From the NCBI GenBank assembly GCA_963678705.1, contig OY783217.1, positions 9,362,001 through 9,426,000 of the forward strand: DNA of 64,000 nucleotides, given 5' to 3'. Positions 21,625-33,790 of the stretch are shown one piece after another; position 1 is the stretch's first letter; every line of letters begins with the position of its first letter. A program made the translations under genes and the position numbers. The stretch is from Panorpa germanica (Eukaryota > Arthropoda > Insecta > Mecoptera > Panorpidae). The notes beneath the pieces were generated by a model. The model was not told where the DNA came from. It did no database searches and saw only the letters and a list, made by a program, of their open reading frames with translations.

Positions 21625-21700
21625 CAGAAAATATAACTTTGCTCCGGGGATCGAACGCGACATCACAGCAGTGGAGTACGAGTTATACACTACACTGTGT
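21625..21700 (-). repeat. SINE tRNA-like head, reverse orientation
   Basis: On the minus strand the piece reads GTCGCGTTCGATCCCCGGAG then CAAAGTTATATTTTCTGC. GTTCGATCCCC is a strong B-box match and the junction to the SINE body follows at once. The 3' body is missing. Confidence 0.65.
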
Positions 21701-22766
21701 TCATTAAATCTCAGTTGTTTTTTTCTCCACTCCTAGAGGTTTGCGATGCCAGCCTTTATTGGTCATAAACTCGCGAAGTTTTGTGCAGAAATTGCATCTG
21801 CATGTGTACATGGAAGGCGGAACTTTAGGTATATAGCATGGGCAGAACATCCCAAACTAATATGGATCACTGAAGCGTGAAGGGGGAAGAAATTATGATG
21901 GTGAAGCGAGGACTGTTCACCGCGGGCACGAGGGGTGCAATGTCCACGGATTTACCCTCAACAACACAGCGTCAAATATCATTGCTCTCGCACATTATCT
22001 ATACTACTATTTATATATATATATATATATTCATGAACACGAGACAACTAGTCTATATATTTCTAAGTCAATGATTATAACCTATAAATCAAAACAATAA
22101 ATTAAACAAAAATAATATACAATTAAATACCATTTATATAATCCAAGTAGTTTATAAAACTAGTTTATAATTAAAAGTTAACTAAATATTCATAAGAATA
22201 AAGTGCTTTACAAATTTTCTAGTTGTAAATTTGTCATTTAAAAACACATTAAGTTTAAAAGTCACCAACATTATGTATGGTACGAGTATATAAAAAGTGT
22301 ATAATCCTTTAAGCTTTATACTTTCATAAAAACAGTACGTAAATTAACATATCTAGTGGTCGTTAATGAAATTAGTTTTCATCTAGCTTGCTGCGGAACG
22401 TCATTTAATATGTGGTATTTACTAACAAAGTAGCTTTTCCGTCAAACAGCGGTAGTTCGTTCTCACATACTAAGGTATACACAATTTTCTATTTCATGTG
22501 TGTATGTATATGTACTCTGAGTTCACTAAAGAGGGCTTTTGCGTTTCAACAAGAGATGGAGTAAATAAAGAGACTGAAAGCCTTATGTTTCAGTTCGTAT
22601 ACTTAGCTATTATATTAAATTATAGCAAAACTAAATGGTTTATTTTCATTTGAGCTATGTGTATGTACTGCGTTATTTCTTAAAAACATTGAGAGAAAAA
22701 TTAAGCACATTTGTTTTTAATGTATGAGAGTAACTTTATTTAAGATCTAGGTTATTCATTCAATAA
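21701..22766. other. Stretch without recognisable gene
   Basis: A somewhat GC-richer patch at 21745-21960 (GGGGGAAGAAATTATGATGG, CCGCGGGCACGAGGGGTGC) has no domain I recognise. A 65-codon frame at 21877-22074 ends in TA repeats. The remainder is AT-rich. Confidence 0.35.
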
Positions 22767-23066
22767 GTAGCGGACCCGACAGACGTTGTCCTGTCCAAAT
22801 ATACTGAATCAATTTTTCGTCATATTATCTTAATTCACAATTAGACAATCAGCTTTCAAAAGATATTTGTGCATATAGTAGCAAAAATCTCATAGAAAAA
22901 AACAGTTCCAGTTTTTCCACAATTTTTAGGGCAAATTTTCCAATTTTTCTTTGCCTAAAAACCTTATTCAGACTATTATGAACATTAAAAAAAAAGTTAG
23001 CCAAATCGGTCCACCCGTTCTCAAATGATGCGCTAATAAGCAGCATTTAATTTTTATTTAAATAGG
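22767..23066 (+). repeat. Dispersed arthropod repeat (GACCCGACAGACGTTGTCC type)
   Basis: It opens GCGGACCCGACAGACGTTGT and closes with CAAATCGGTCCACCCGTTCT, CAAATGATGCGCTAA and a T-rich tail. This head and tail combination is a widespread insect dispersed repeat. The 65-codon minus frame at 22849-23046 is its reverse strand and not a gene. Confidence 0.6.
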
Positions 23067-23472
23067 TGATTAAATATTAATATTGTGGAATGGTTCATTA
23101 ACAAATCACGTGGCTTTGTCAAGGGGTGGAGCGAAGGGTATACTACATTATAGGCACAGTGAAAATAGTTTACAGAATAAGTGACAGTATATGGATATTT
23201 ATTTCCATGGGGTGATTACTTTTATATTTTAGGTACGCTATACACTTGTATGTATTGCACGTATGATTCAAATAACATGCTCTGAACGCGGTCCCGCTAT
23301 TTAGTTTGGTTATACACTACCGCGACCTAATTATAATTTTTAATTTATACCGTTTATTATTAAGTCGATAGATTGTAAATTGACCTAGTTGTTTAAAAAA
23401 TAAATAATTATATCGCCAATAATTTATAAATTGATTTATTAACAGAAAGAACAAAATCCATCTGGAGCTAAT
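23067..23472. other. Stretch without recognisable gene
   Basis: AT-rich sequence. A weak ratchet-like junction, TATATTTTAG|GTACGC, is at 23232|23233. Its pyrimidine tract is short and the donor is poor. Confidence 0.3.
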
Positions 23473-23528
23473 AGGAAAAAACTACGTTCCATCCAGAGGA
23501 AGGAGGTCATGAAACGTAGTTTCTTCCT
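23473..23528. repeat. 56-nt hairpin, 18-bp stem
   Basis: AGGAAAAAACTACGTTCC (23473-23490) pairs with GAAACGTAGTTTCTTCCT (23511-23528) with two mismatches, leaving a loop of about 20 nt. No TE boundary is evident. The stem is shorter than that of a typical animal pre-miRNA. Confidence 0.6.
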
Positions 23529-23611
23529 TTTATGTTTTTAGATGACTTCTTGGAAGCAAGAACATAAGAATACCATACTAACACTTCAGAATTTATTTAT
23601 TTAGAATGATT

Positions 23612-23655
23612 GTTAAATTGTTTTGCAGCGCAGTTTCACACTTTCCAGCTTACGA
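23612..23655 (-). repeat. Copy of the 81-bp repeat family, reverse orientation
   Basis: TTGTTTTGCAGCGCAGTTTC then ACACTTTCCAGCTTACGA is the reverse complement of the AAGCT..AAGTGT..AACTGC.CTGCAA core. It is a single partial module. Confidence 0.45.
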
Positions 23656-26600
23656 TATTATTCTGTAGTGTTACTTAGACATACATTAAAGAGATTATAC
23701 AGTGAAGGAAAGCGAAGGGTAACGGAGATAGAGGGAAAGAGTGAGGAAAGGCAGAGTAGAAACAGAACGGTGAAGTAGCATAAAGAGAGAAGCAGTAGAG
23801 GTTTAAATTTATCTGTTTTGTTTGTATTTTTCTCCTTTCTTTTAGAAGGAGTGAGAATGGGTATATGGTATAAAATTAAGCATAATAATATGTTATTTAA
23901 TAGCTTGATATAATTCTTTACAACGTATTGTAAAAACTGGTCCATGGACCTCGAAAGTGATCAAACGTAGTTATAATCCGAACAAGCAAATTATAAAACC
24001 ACAACATTTCCAAACACAAGCAAAATGAACGAACATTCCAAAATATTTTAATTAACCTAATCCGTTTTTCCTTTCGTTGCGTAGCTTTCTCTTTCTCTTT
24101 TTCTGTCTATTTTTACATCTAAATATAATGACCTAATAAATCATTTCAACGATATAAGCGGATACAATTATGAATTAAATGCCTGTAATAAATTATAGTC
24201 TGTAATTAGGAAATTGCCCAAAGTAATTTATGGTCTCACAAAAGCTGTATATAATTTTATAATTCTATTGGCTCAAAAACATTTCAAAAAGTTTATTTCT
24301 CAAAGTAAGTACGTTCTGTACAATACTCGCTCCATTCGAACCGTGATGGAATGCTTTCAAATATTTTATAAAACTTTTAAAATATAGAAGTACTACACCT
24401 TGTACATTGAAATCAGGGGTGGATTGAGAGATTTGTGAAATATGACACAACAATTATTTTTAAATTGTTTTAATAATTTTTTAATAATAAATAAAAGGTA
24501 ACACAATAAATTAAGGTGATTAGTCATCGTGGTCTATATTTAAGATTGTATCAACAAAATATTAATATATTAATTAGTGGAATATTTAAATTTGTAATTA
24601 TTATATTTTGTAAACTGTATACTATAATGTTTGGTGTACCTATGATGGTCCACGACTCAACAGATGAAATTAATGGGGATGAAACCGGGATACTTATTTC
24701 GAATTCATGGAGGCGCAAAATTCCTAAGGGCACTGCGTACACTTTTAGTTTGTTCAAAAAAATTCTACTTTGGGGATTTTTTACCTTTTATCAACAATGA
24801 AAAAGGGAGAATTTAAAAAGAAATCGAAAAATTTGCAGTACGTAAGAGGTACGGGACGCCAATGTCAAGTTCTTACCCTGATTCCAAAAATCGTAGATAC
24901 GGTACTGTCAAAGAGTACATATTTAGTATTATGAAAAGATCATAATTTTTTAGATGTCAGCGTTCATTAATTGAAATAATATTTTAAAACTTTATCTTGT
25001 AAAAATTATCAATAAATTTGTTGCTGTGTTACTATTACTAATATTCTTGTATCTGTTTTGTTTCTAATGTATATTGCAACCTGTTGATTAAATTTGTGTT
25101 TATCGTGTATTATTCCATATATATTGAACCCCGATGTCTAGAAAACTATGACACTTTGTTCAATAATGTAAAGAACATATACATATACATTTTTTTCTTT
25201 TTTATATTTAGTTTTAAATTCATTCATAATATTAGCTATTTAGAAAAAAAATTGGTTCACTGCATTAGGAATGAGAAAGTTTTTAACTTCTCAGGGCAGG
25301 TGTGATATATCATTGAATGGTTTGAGACTACTTTCTTAACTTTGCAGTTACAGGTTATATACTACAGGTAGCCCACTTATTTATGCACACTGGCGCTTTA
25401 TGTCATTCCTCACCAAAGTGACGTTGATGTTGCAAATATTTTAATAGCGCAGAGAAAAATAGAAAATAGTAAAAAATTCTTTATTTTGCTACACCTGTAT
25501 AAACAACAAAATATAAGCATGGAGGTATTTAATCTTATCTTTGCAGCGGTACTTCTTGATACCTGATTTAACAATTATGCAAAAAGTAAAGAATTATAGA
25601 ATCAATAATATTTCTTCTTACGTCAAATCCACCACTGATTAAAATGAATAAATAATAAAGCTGTATAGATGAAAAGGAAATACTAAGAATGAAGAATCAT
25701 CTTTACAAGTGAATGATCAATTCAAAACATATTTTTAAATATATTATATATTGAACTTTGTTGATCACTACCTAACTTTAAAAAATATAAAACAAAATTA
25801 TACAAAAGAATGCGCACAGGAAAATAAGCAGAGCTTAAAGCTGTTGATATTTAATTTTAAAAGTTAAGTTCACGAAGCTTATAAGAAAAAAGAAAGTTTC
25901 ATTTTTTTTTTTTATTAAATAATATAAATTTTTTTTTATTATACATATTTTTTAAAGCGTAATAAAATATTTAAAGTGCTAAGTAGGAAAGCCCTAAATA
26001 ATATAATATAATATTGTAGTATCTTATTCTACCACGATGTGTCACCACTTTATATTTAAAAAGGAAGATATAAAAATGTTGAGTCTATAAAGTGTATTGA
26101 AAAGTAGTTGTTCATAGATGCGCTGGGGATAAACTCCTGTGGGAAATTTGTGAAAATTTATTTAGAATGATATATCGTTAAAAATAGTTAAAAAGTTGCA
26201 TGAATCATTGTTATTTAAATTGTGATCGATTTGGTATTGATGCAGTTTTACATCTGCGACAAACTGCTGCATTTTTATACTACACAAAATTCTCTCTTCT
26301 TAGGAAATAAAAATGAAAAACGAAATTTACGCTGTCTGCATTTTAAATTTAGAGTACTGAGGATTCTTAAATATTTTGCGGGGCTTGTGCAAACTATATA
26401 CTGGTTTTTGTCTTTATCTTTGTTGATGTAAAAGTAACTTGACATTAGAAGTAATTTTTTTTTATTAATAATTTACCGGGCCTTCTAAGACCACGGTCTT
26501 ATTAGGAGTTATTTGTATCTTGCGCGTAGAACTTGAAATAGGTAAAGTAGTGCGTTTTGACGTACGTATTTGTTATTAAGATATGGCGTTGGCGTGCCCC

Positions 26601-26689
26601 CTAGCTACGGCACTGTTATCAACAAATATCTATAACAATTTTAAAAGGGACATACTCGGATGGTTATATATACTATTTTAATTTAATTT
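23656..26689. other. Long stretch without recognisable gene
   Basis: A purine-rich run at 23690-23800 (GAAGGAAAGCGAAGGG, GAGGGAAAGAGTGAGG) is strand-asymmetric. Overlapping open frames at 24516-24800 (+) and 24551-24757 (minus) lack any motif. The patch at 24640-24900 is less AT-rich and might be a decayed element. Acceptor-like TTTGCAG occurs at 25340-25346 and 25540-25546 without an exon. The rest is AT-rich. Confidence 0.35.
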
Positions 26690-26750
26690 ATTTAATGTCG
26701 ATCTATTTCCGATGCGGAGTATTATCACTGATGACCTGCTCTTATTTTAA
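26690..26750 (-). repeat. SINE 3'-end fragment, reverse orientation
   Basis: GTCGATCTATTTCCGATGC, then GGAGTATTATCACTGATGAC, then CTGCTC is the reverse complement of the SINE tail. It lies head to head with the forward copy at 26795. Confidence 0.5.
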
Positions 26751-26794
26751 GAGTTCCTTCCGTGTAGTGACCCGATAATCGTCTCAAAACGCCA

Positions 26795-26998
26795 GGTAGA
26801 ACCAGAGGTATACTTTCTGTATTTGCTTGCCATAAAGTTATATTGATTATGTTCATACATAATCGTAAAGTGATCAGGCAGCGAAGTAGTTCACATATAT
26901 AAAGCCACGAAACCACAAATACTGCCAACATAGTAATAGGTCGTGAGTGATAGGACTCAGTATCGGTAATAGATCAACGTTAAATAAGTTAAATTAAA
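26795..26998 (+). repeat. SINE body, nearly complete, lacking the tRNA head
   Basis: The copy runs from GAACCAGAGGTATACTTTCT through ATATTGATTATGTTCATACA, CAGGCAGCGAAG, AAGCCACGAAACCACAAATA, CTGCCAACATAGTAATAGG and GACTCAGTATCGGTAATAG to ACGTTAAATAAG. It gives the clearest view of the SINE 3' half. Confidence 0.7.
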
Positions 26999-27975
26999 GA
27001 ATAAATGAATAGTTATTTAGTACCTCACCATTAGAAAAGTGAATAATATATTTAATTAACATTGAAGTATTTTATTTATTGAGTGCATTTGCATATAATT
27101 TATATTCCACATAAATAAATTTACCTATCTGTAATTGAAATATATAGAACTACAACTGATTCATATCATTGTGTTGTTAGGCCAATTATAAAGCAGTAGT
27201 TAAAAATTATACGGAAATAAGTAATAATCCAAACTAAATTGCAAATCCAAAATATTATAGAATGGCGAACAATAAATAATTTAATGACGCGAATGAAATA
27301 TCAAACGAAAAAATAATGTAACGGTATGAATATAAAACAAAATGCTGAATCCATCGTTTTCCCACCACAATTTTCCAGATATTTGGACGCAACTGTTACT
27401 TCACAATGTATGGTAGCAAACCATATACTATAAATATCATTCTTTTCCTTTTTTTATAATTTTTTTTATATATTTAATAAACGAAGCAACTTTAAAGGTA
27501 CGGTATTTTTTAAATTAAATAAAACTTTGTTGATCTTATTAAGGGGAGTGTACATTATTAACATCCATAATAAGACATGGCCAACGCGTTTATATTTAAC
27601 TCAGTACTGAATTAATAATTCACCTGTTTTTAAGCCCTATTTTATACAATTACTTCTTAAAAAGTAAAACGTTACATAACAAAAATAAGAAGAAAAAGAA
27701 AAAGTTAAAAGTTATACTTTCTTTATACAAAGCAGAATTTTTTGTTTTTATTGTAAATTATATATGATTCCACGGCGTTTTAATCGCTAGATCTTATTCT
27801 TTTCTTAGAAAAGGTAAAAATGTTCAAAATGATTATTTTAACTTAAATCATCTCTTGAAATTGTTGGATATAATTTCTAATACTTTTAACACTCAAGAAG
27901 TGTTATTTTTAAATGAAAATCGCTTTGGAAAAAAGTTGATTTTTAAATTATTTATTTATTATATAATTCTAGCCG
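26999..27975. other. Stretch without recognisable gene
   Basis: AT-rich sequence with T-rich runs near 27450. Nothing supports a gene or a named repeat. Confidence 0.35.
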
Positions 27976-28080
27976 ACATTGTGGCAGAGGGCGAGGGTGT
28001 TTATATTTGACGTATATTGGTTGCTATGTCTTTGGATGCAATCACCGGACCAGAATTATATTTTCTGGGTTACAAGAGTC
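27976..28080 (+). repeat. SINE 5' half with A-box-like start
   Basis: TGTGGCAGAGGGCGAGGG near 27980-27997 resembles a pol III A box (TGGCnnAGnGG). It is followed by TTTATATTTGACG and then CACCGGACCAGAATTATATT and TTCTGGGTT, the head-body junction of the family. The body then stops, so this is a 3'-truncated copy. Confidence 0.6.
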
Positions 28081-28143
28081 TAGAAGGTTAAAAAAAATAT
28101 ATTTTTTAAATATAATAAAACCCAGGTTGAATATAAAGCTTAA

Positions 28144-28287
28144 AATTAGCTTGTAGTCAAGTAACAAACATGAACTTTGCACTAAAAGACAATTTTTATA
28201 TGAGATGTAAGAAACTAATCCTAGAATTAGATTGTAGCAAACTAGCAATTGTTAACCTTACACTGCAAGACAAGTTTCTACCTGGGG
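28144..28287 (+). repeat. Two tandem copies of the 81-bp repeat
   Basis: ATTAGCTTGTAG at 28145 and ATTAGATTGTAG at 28226 start two modules exactly 81 bp apart. Each carries the GCACT..AAGACAA core. The second module ends TTTCTACCTGGGG, the same end as the copies at 13262 and 60981. Confidence 0.75.
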
Positions 28288-29707
28288 AAAATTAATTTAT
28301 TAACACTTTTAAGAATATAAAAGAGCAACACAATATTTTAAAAAATATTAATTTAAAAATTTTGATAATTGAGCCGTTGTGAACTGGCTTAGAAGAAAGC
28401 CGATCATATTAAAGTTTTGCACACTTCTTCTAGATAGGAGTATCCAGTGATTAAACTTAGGTTTATTTTTCTTTGATCACAACTTATTTGGCAAGACAAT
28501 ACGTGATGTAGACTTTACCGAAAATTGTACTTTTTTGCTAACAATTCTGCCAAAAATTTAATTTTAAATATTTTTGCTTTGTTTGAGTCTTTCTTGCATA
28601 TAATTTAATCTGCGTGAATTTTACTGTCTCATTAGTCTTTGTGATAGCCTTTGCTTTTCAAATCAATTTTTACTTTGTATCACATAATTCGGTTTAAACT
28701 ATATTAAATACTATAAAGGAGACTTCTGTAAGGCATGCACGCGGTTTTTATAGTCAACAGCCAGTCTGTCTAAAGTGTCTACAATAAAAATGTCGCAAAT
28801 CGTCTTTGAAAAACAGGTTTGGATCTTCAAGAATTTTTTTTAATTATATTAAAACTTTGTCAGCAAACAATTCTTTTTTTATCAAAGAAAATATATTCAG
28901 AATTCTAAGAAACCCTTTGGTCATTAAAATATAATATATTAAATATACAAATTTAATGTCATTATAAAATAATTAAATTTTCTTAAGACGTAATACCTAA
29001 ACTTAATCAAGTCGTACAATTCGGGAGAAGCTTACGCTTACGTTTACGTCGCGTCGGGTTCTTGCGTGTCAAGAAAATACTCTTAGTCCAACCTGGCTGC
29101 GTGTAACCTGTGAAATAAAGCAAGAATGGTGCCCCAAAGAAAATAAAGGGGTGTCAGTGGGCGTAGCAGCAGAAGGGTTGGGTTTTATTTATATTTTAGG
29201 ACATTATATAGGATGGAATTAAGGTTTGGAGCTATGTATATAAAGAACGATAAGAAAAGATGACGGTAATAGGTTTTCACTGTAAAATCTTTTTGAAGGG
29301 TTTGTCGGCTGGTTAGAACTCTACTTCTCCTTGTTTCTTGTTAGTGAAAGCTGAATAGGCTTGTGCTTGTCTAAGGATACTTGATCTTAGTAGTCGGATC
29401 CTTTTAAATAGTAATGAAGGATCTAGAGATTATGTATTCAATGCAATCAAAATTTTCTTCGTTCATTGTATAAAAGTTCGTTGGTTTTACTATTTCTTAA
29501 GTCTGCTTTTGAGAGCGGTAGAGATTACTTATTACTATGACATCAATTTTAATTTCCTGTTCAAAAAGATTTATTATTTTTTTGAATAAAAATATTAAAT
29601 ATTCTGAATAAATAAAATTGTAATTGCATTCATTCATTGTGAATTCTTGCGTAATTATGCAAATGCATTCCAATAGAGGATTGTCTAACTTTAAGGAGTG
29701 CATGCAC
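28288..29707. other. Stretch without recognisable gene
   Basis: AT-rich sequence. A small CpG patch at 29035-29060 contains TTACGTCGCGTCGGG. No exon or named repeat is evident. Confidence 0.35.
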
Positions 29708-29768
29708 ATGCTAGTAGGTAGCACGAATTCAGCTTTAAGGTTATCGAGAATATTCTACCTACTAGCAT
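29708..29768. repeat. 61-nt hairpin, 14-bp perfect stem
   Basis: ATGCTAGTAGGTAG (29708-29721) pairs perfectly with CTACCTACTAGCAT (29755-29768) around a 33-nt loop. Outside it GCAC and GTGC can extend the pairing with offset. Resemblance to the let-7 seed is superficial and the rest of that miRNA is absent. Confidence 0.6.
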
Positions 29769-32322
29769 ATAGTACGTGCTATTTAGTAGCTGCTTTTTAT
29801 GTGTGTATTTTTCCATATTTTGCTATTCGTACTCGAATGCTCAAAAGACCGAAAATGTTACAAAATTCGTCTTGAACCGACCGAAAATGTTGATGGTCTG
29901 TCTTGAGGCGATGAAATGTTGAATTTGTAGTGGACTGGACTTTGTAATTTTATATAAAAATGCGTTTATTTACTTCTATAAACTTCACTTCACAGATACA
30001 AATAAAAAATATTTTAATTAATCGAAGAACAAAATAGATGTGTATTATAACTGGATAATTGATTAGGTTATAATTACTGGATATTAAATTTAATACTTAT
30101 TAGGTTAGGGTCTGAGAAAATTCTGTCGAATTGTATCAACTAATGTTTAGAAGAAAACAAAACAGAAAGAGAAATAAATATGTAATGGAAAGAGATGTAA
30201 ATAATAACTAAATTTAGTGATAACAGGTACATCTAGCATAAAACCTATTTACATAGAATAAAATAATATAACTAAATTACTATTTCATAATAATAAATAC
30301 GAAAAATATAAAAATATATATTATAGTTAAATTTAACCACGTACAAATGGGATCATGCTTTTCAAATAGCACACGTGATTATTATCTATTAGTTTATTCA
30401 TCCTTCTTATCCATATTTGTAAAATTTCTGACGTATGACGCACCTACCTCAGCTCTTCTAATCAATTACTATCTCTGTTATACAACCGTATGCAAAAGAG
30501 ATAGCATATTTATATTACAAATATGTCAAATATTATTTACAGTTGTCTCGAGCAACACTTGAAGTTTGGATATTATGTAATTGGTAACAACTTAAATAAC
30601 ATACATTGCTCAATACACTAGAGCTACATTTACTTCTTTAATCCCTGTTAACTTTTAAATTTTAAAAAATACCAATAAACAATTTTTCATATAACAGTAT
30701 ACAAACATAACATGAATATTGTTGTTTGTATTGAAATTGGTTTCTTTCTATGAAAAATAATTACCTAGTCTAATAAAATAAAAACAAACTCGTGTACAAC
30801 GAAACATGTTTCAACTTGCAAAAAAGTACACTCAAGCTAAAATTACTTCTAACACAATTATTAATAACAACCTAATTAAATTTATTAATTTACAAATAAA
30901 TTACTTTAAAAATAAAAGAAATAAATTTAAAAAAATAATACCTCCGTTCGAATATATGCATGTACATAAGTTTAAATCATTATTTTAAAAAAGAAATTAT
31001 TTAAATAAATATAATAAAAATTAATTTTCTAAACGTCATTACAACGATTATTGAATTTAACCATAATACATTAGGGTAACACTTCAGTGTACCGGGAACT
31101 GCCCAGCAGAGCAGGTTGTATGTGCAGAAATATTTGCAATTTTGTTTGTTATAATTACATAATTATAAAAATAATATTGATAGTGTCGTAGTTATATTAA
31201 AACATAAATAAAGTGTTAGTTTATTAGTAAGTGCATATTAATTAATAAATATGTGTTCAATTAGATATTTAATTATAAACTAAATAATTGTTTTAATAGT
31301 GCGGTCGTTTCTAACCTAACTTTATTTATGTCGCGTCGCGTTCTGGCTCTAATAAAATTCAATCATAGTACGTAGTCGTGTAGCTATAGTTAAAAGTTTC
31401 GCAGATGTTATAAACATGCTTAGTGTATAGTGTATTCAATTATCCATTGTACAATTGAATAGTGTTGTGTTTTTATCAATATCATAATATTGTTAATACA
31501 TTTATTACTTTAAAATATTTAATTCTATAAATCACCTGATGATGCAACATCTGTAAGATCGTTTTCTAACGAAGCTTCTCGAGCTTAGCCGAATTCTTAT
31601 GCAGTGTGTTAGAGTGAGATAGATAGATACTATTTATTTAGAAGTTTTAAAAAAGTGTAGGTGCATATGTACTGGATTTCCGGGTTCAATGAACGAACAC
31701 CTGTGCAAAATTGGTGAGTTATTTTTATTTGTTATGTTTTAAAATATACTTCGATTCTAAAAATATTCAAAAACATATTTAAGATTTAGTTCAATGTATA
31801 TTATAACACTTTGAAAACCCCATTCAGTAGAAACAAACCCATAAAAACAATTACGAAAATATTAATGTCATTTTTACACTAGCAATTTTCTCAAACATTT
31901 TCCTTATTTCATCTTGTTAGCAACAGTGAACAACAGTTATTTTTAATGTTTATTTTATCACTCAGTTACGAGTAGCATGTTAACTATATCTTACAATTCT
32001 ATATAAATGGATCTTGAGACGGCATCTATTTTAAAAACGAAATTACAAATACTTAAAACCGCTAAACTTCAAGCATTACACATTATAATCAAAAGTAGAA
32101 TCTGTTTTTGTGAGGGGTCGCAAGGGGGAGGGGTTAGAAACGTAGATAGTATATAACATGCGTACACTAAGCTTCTGGAAAATATGAAACTGGGGTCGGA
32201 AAATAAGGGTTGAAATTATGTATATGCAAAACTTGATCTTGTTGGAAGATGGTCTAGTGTCATAAGAAACAAGAATCAAGTTTATGTGTTTTAAGAATAT
32301 TTACATAGCGTGGGAGCAGAAG
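29769..32322. other. Long stretch without recognisable gene; possible exon near 31.7 kb
   Basis: AT-rich sequence with several 60-80-codon frames lacking motifs (for example 30347-30562 and 30806-30988). At 31668-31714 an ATG opens a frame (MYWISGFNERTPVQN) running into a good donor, TTG|GTGAGT at 31710-31716. No convincing acceptor or core promoter was found upstream. Confidence 0.3.
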
Positions 32323-32335
32323 TGGGGGGGGGGGG
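32323..32335. repeat. G13 homopolymer
   Basis: A 13-base uninterrupted G run, preceded by GTGGGAGCAGAAGT. Such runs are rare in this AT-rich sequence and can form G-quadruplex-like structures. Confidence 0.9.
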
Positions 32336-33489
32336 AGTATAAGAGTCACTAGGCTCTTAAAGTTGTAATACTGACAAAGACCTATACTGATAGGTATTAG
32401 TAGGTTTGATAGAAATCGCGGTTTATTAGAAAGGGCTCACCTTTTGCAACGCTTGACTTTTTTAATCTATTTGAAGTGCCACACAAATGTAAGTGAGCGT
32501 TCTCTCTCTCACAACCAGTGGTGTAACATCAACAGTGCGGTTGAAAATCTGTAAATGTGACTCAAAAATACTGTTTCTGTCTCACTAGACATATAATTGT
32601 ATTCAGTCAATATTGTACTTTTTGTCGTTGCTATTTTTATACGATCACATGCTTTGTGAATACACGAAATTGTGATTTTTCCATTGTTTTAAAAATTAAG
32701 TGGCGTCACTGTAACTTGTCAACTAATGGTTGTAATGTCATGAAATTTAGACATATATCCTTTGATGGTTGGTCTTATCTAAAAATCATATGGCTCAGCC
32801 AATATTGGCATTTTGTCTATGTCATCCTACAAACTTATTGAGTGGTATATATATATATATATATGCATATATCGGATATGTAAAATTTATGTTTATATGT
32901 ATATAATTGTGTTATCCGATGTGAATGCTTGGAATCAAAGTTATTTGGCAGTATATCTTTTTATATGGCCGTTGGATAAATGTAAGCAATTTTAACCTTG
33001 CGTGTTAGATTTCCATCGTAGTTACTGAAACTGAAATAACACATTCATACATACATACATGTCTAAAATAACGTTGTAAAAAAAGAATAATATATTGTAA
33101 TTTGATAGCAATAAAAATAAAAGTAATGTATTGTAATAAATGTAGAAGCCTAATACGGATACATAAAACGACGCCCGTTGGGTGATGTCGTACATAGATC
33201 GACGCTAATACCGGAATAATTAATTTATGTCATTGTGGTTGTAACTAGAACATTTATATCCGATTAAGAAAATGACGTATAGTTAAAATTACGAGAGTAT
33301 AGCGGTGATTCATGCTTAAAAGTGGGTATAACAGCTGTGTAACTAAATTTAATAAAGCCGTAAATTTTATCTTATTTATGTCTATATATATTATAAAAAA
33401 ATAGTAAGATAGTGCTTTTGTGATAGTGCAACTGCTTTTAATAATGAGTTTCATAATTCGCATGTAGCGCCAAGGTCTCCTTTAAATTT
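32336..33489. other. Stretch without recognisable gene
   Basis: AT-rich sequence with short TA and CATA runs (32845-32866, 33045-33060). A 94-codon frame at 32557-32841 has no domain I recognise. Confidence 0.35.
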
Positions 33490-33790
33490 TTTTTACATTA
33501 CTTTCCATTGGTCGCCTTTCTCTTCCAATTCACCACACCCATGCTCTTTAGGTCCTCTTTCACTTGTTCCTTCCTAGGTCTTCCTCACACAATTGTACCG
33601 TCTGGATTCCTTTCTATAAGTCCTTTAGTAGTTTTGTCTCCATTCATTCTTTCTACATATCTTCTAATATCTTTCTTCTAATTTTTATCACTATATTGCT
33701 TTCTATATAACTCTTATATTTCTCTAATTGATCTTATGCTTCACTGTCTCCTTTTATAAGTTTCATAAGTTATCGTTTAGAAATACTAGC
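33490..33790 (-). pseudogene. RTE-type LINE C-terminal remnant (family D)
   Basis: On the minus strand the frame reads DIRRYVERMNGDKTTKGLIE, then RNPDGTIV, stop, GRPRKEQVKEDL, then KSMGVVNWKRKATNGK and a stop. This is the common tail of endonuclease-reverse transcriptase LINEs: HV.RM......K.......P.G.R.RGRPR..W.......D......G..W...A.DR. One in-frame stop replaces the Arg before GRPR, and the residues between GRPR and EQV are compressed. No catalytic domain remains. The T- and C-rich look of the + strand here simply reflects the Lys/Glu-rich protein. Confidence 0.72.

Noticed and set aside
23221-23240. Third ratchet site (TTTTAG|GTACGC)
   Set aside because: Short pyrimidine tract and a poor donor compared with the two GTAAGT sites.
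29708-29768. let-7 family miRNA
   Set aside because: Only a short GTAGGTAG-like match; the conserved mature sequence is absent.
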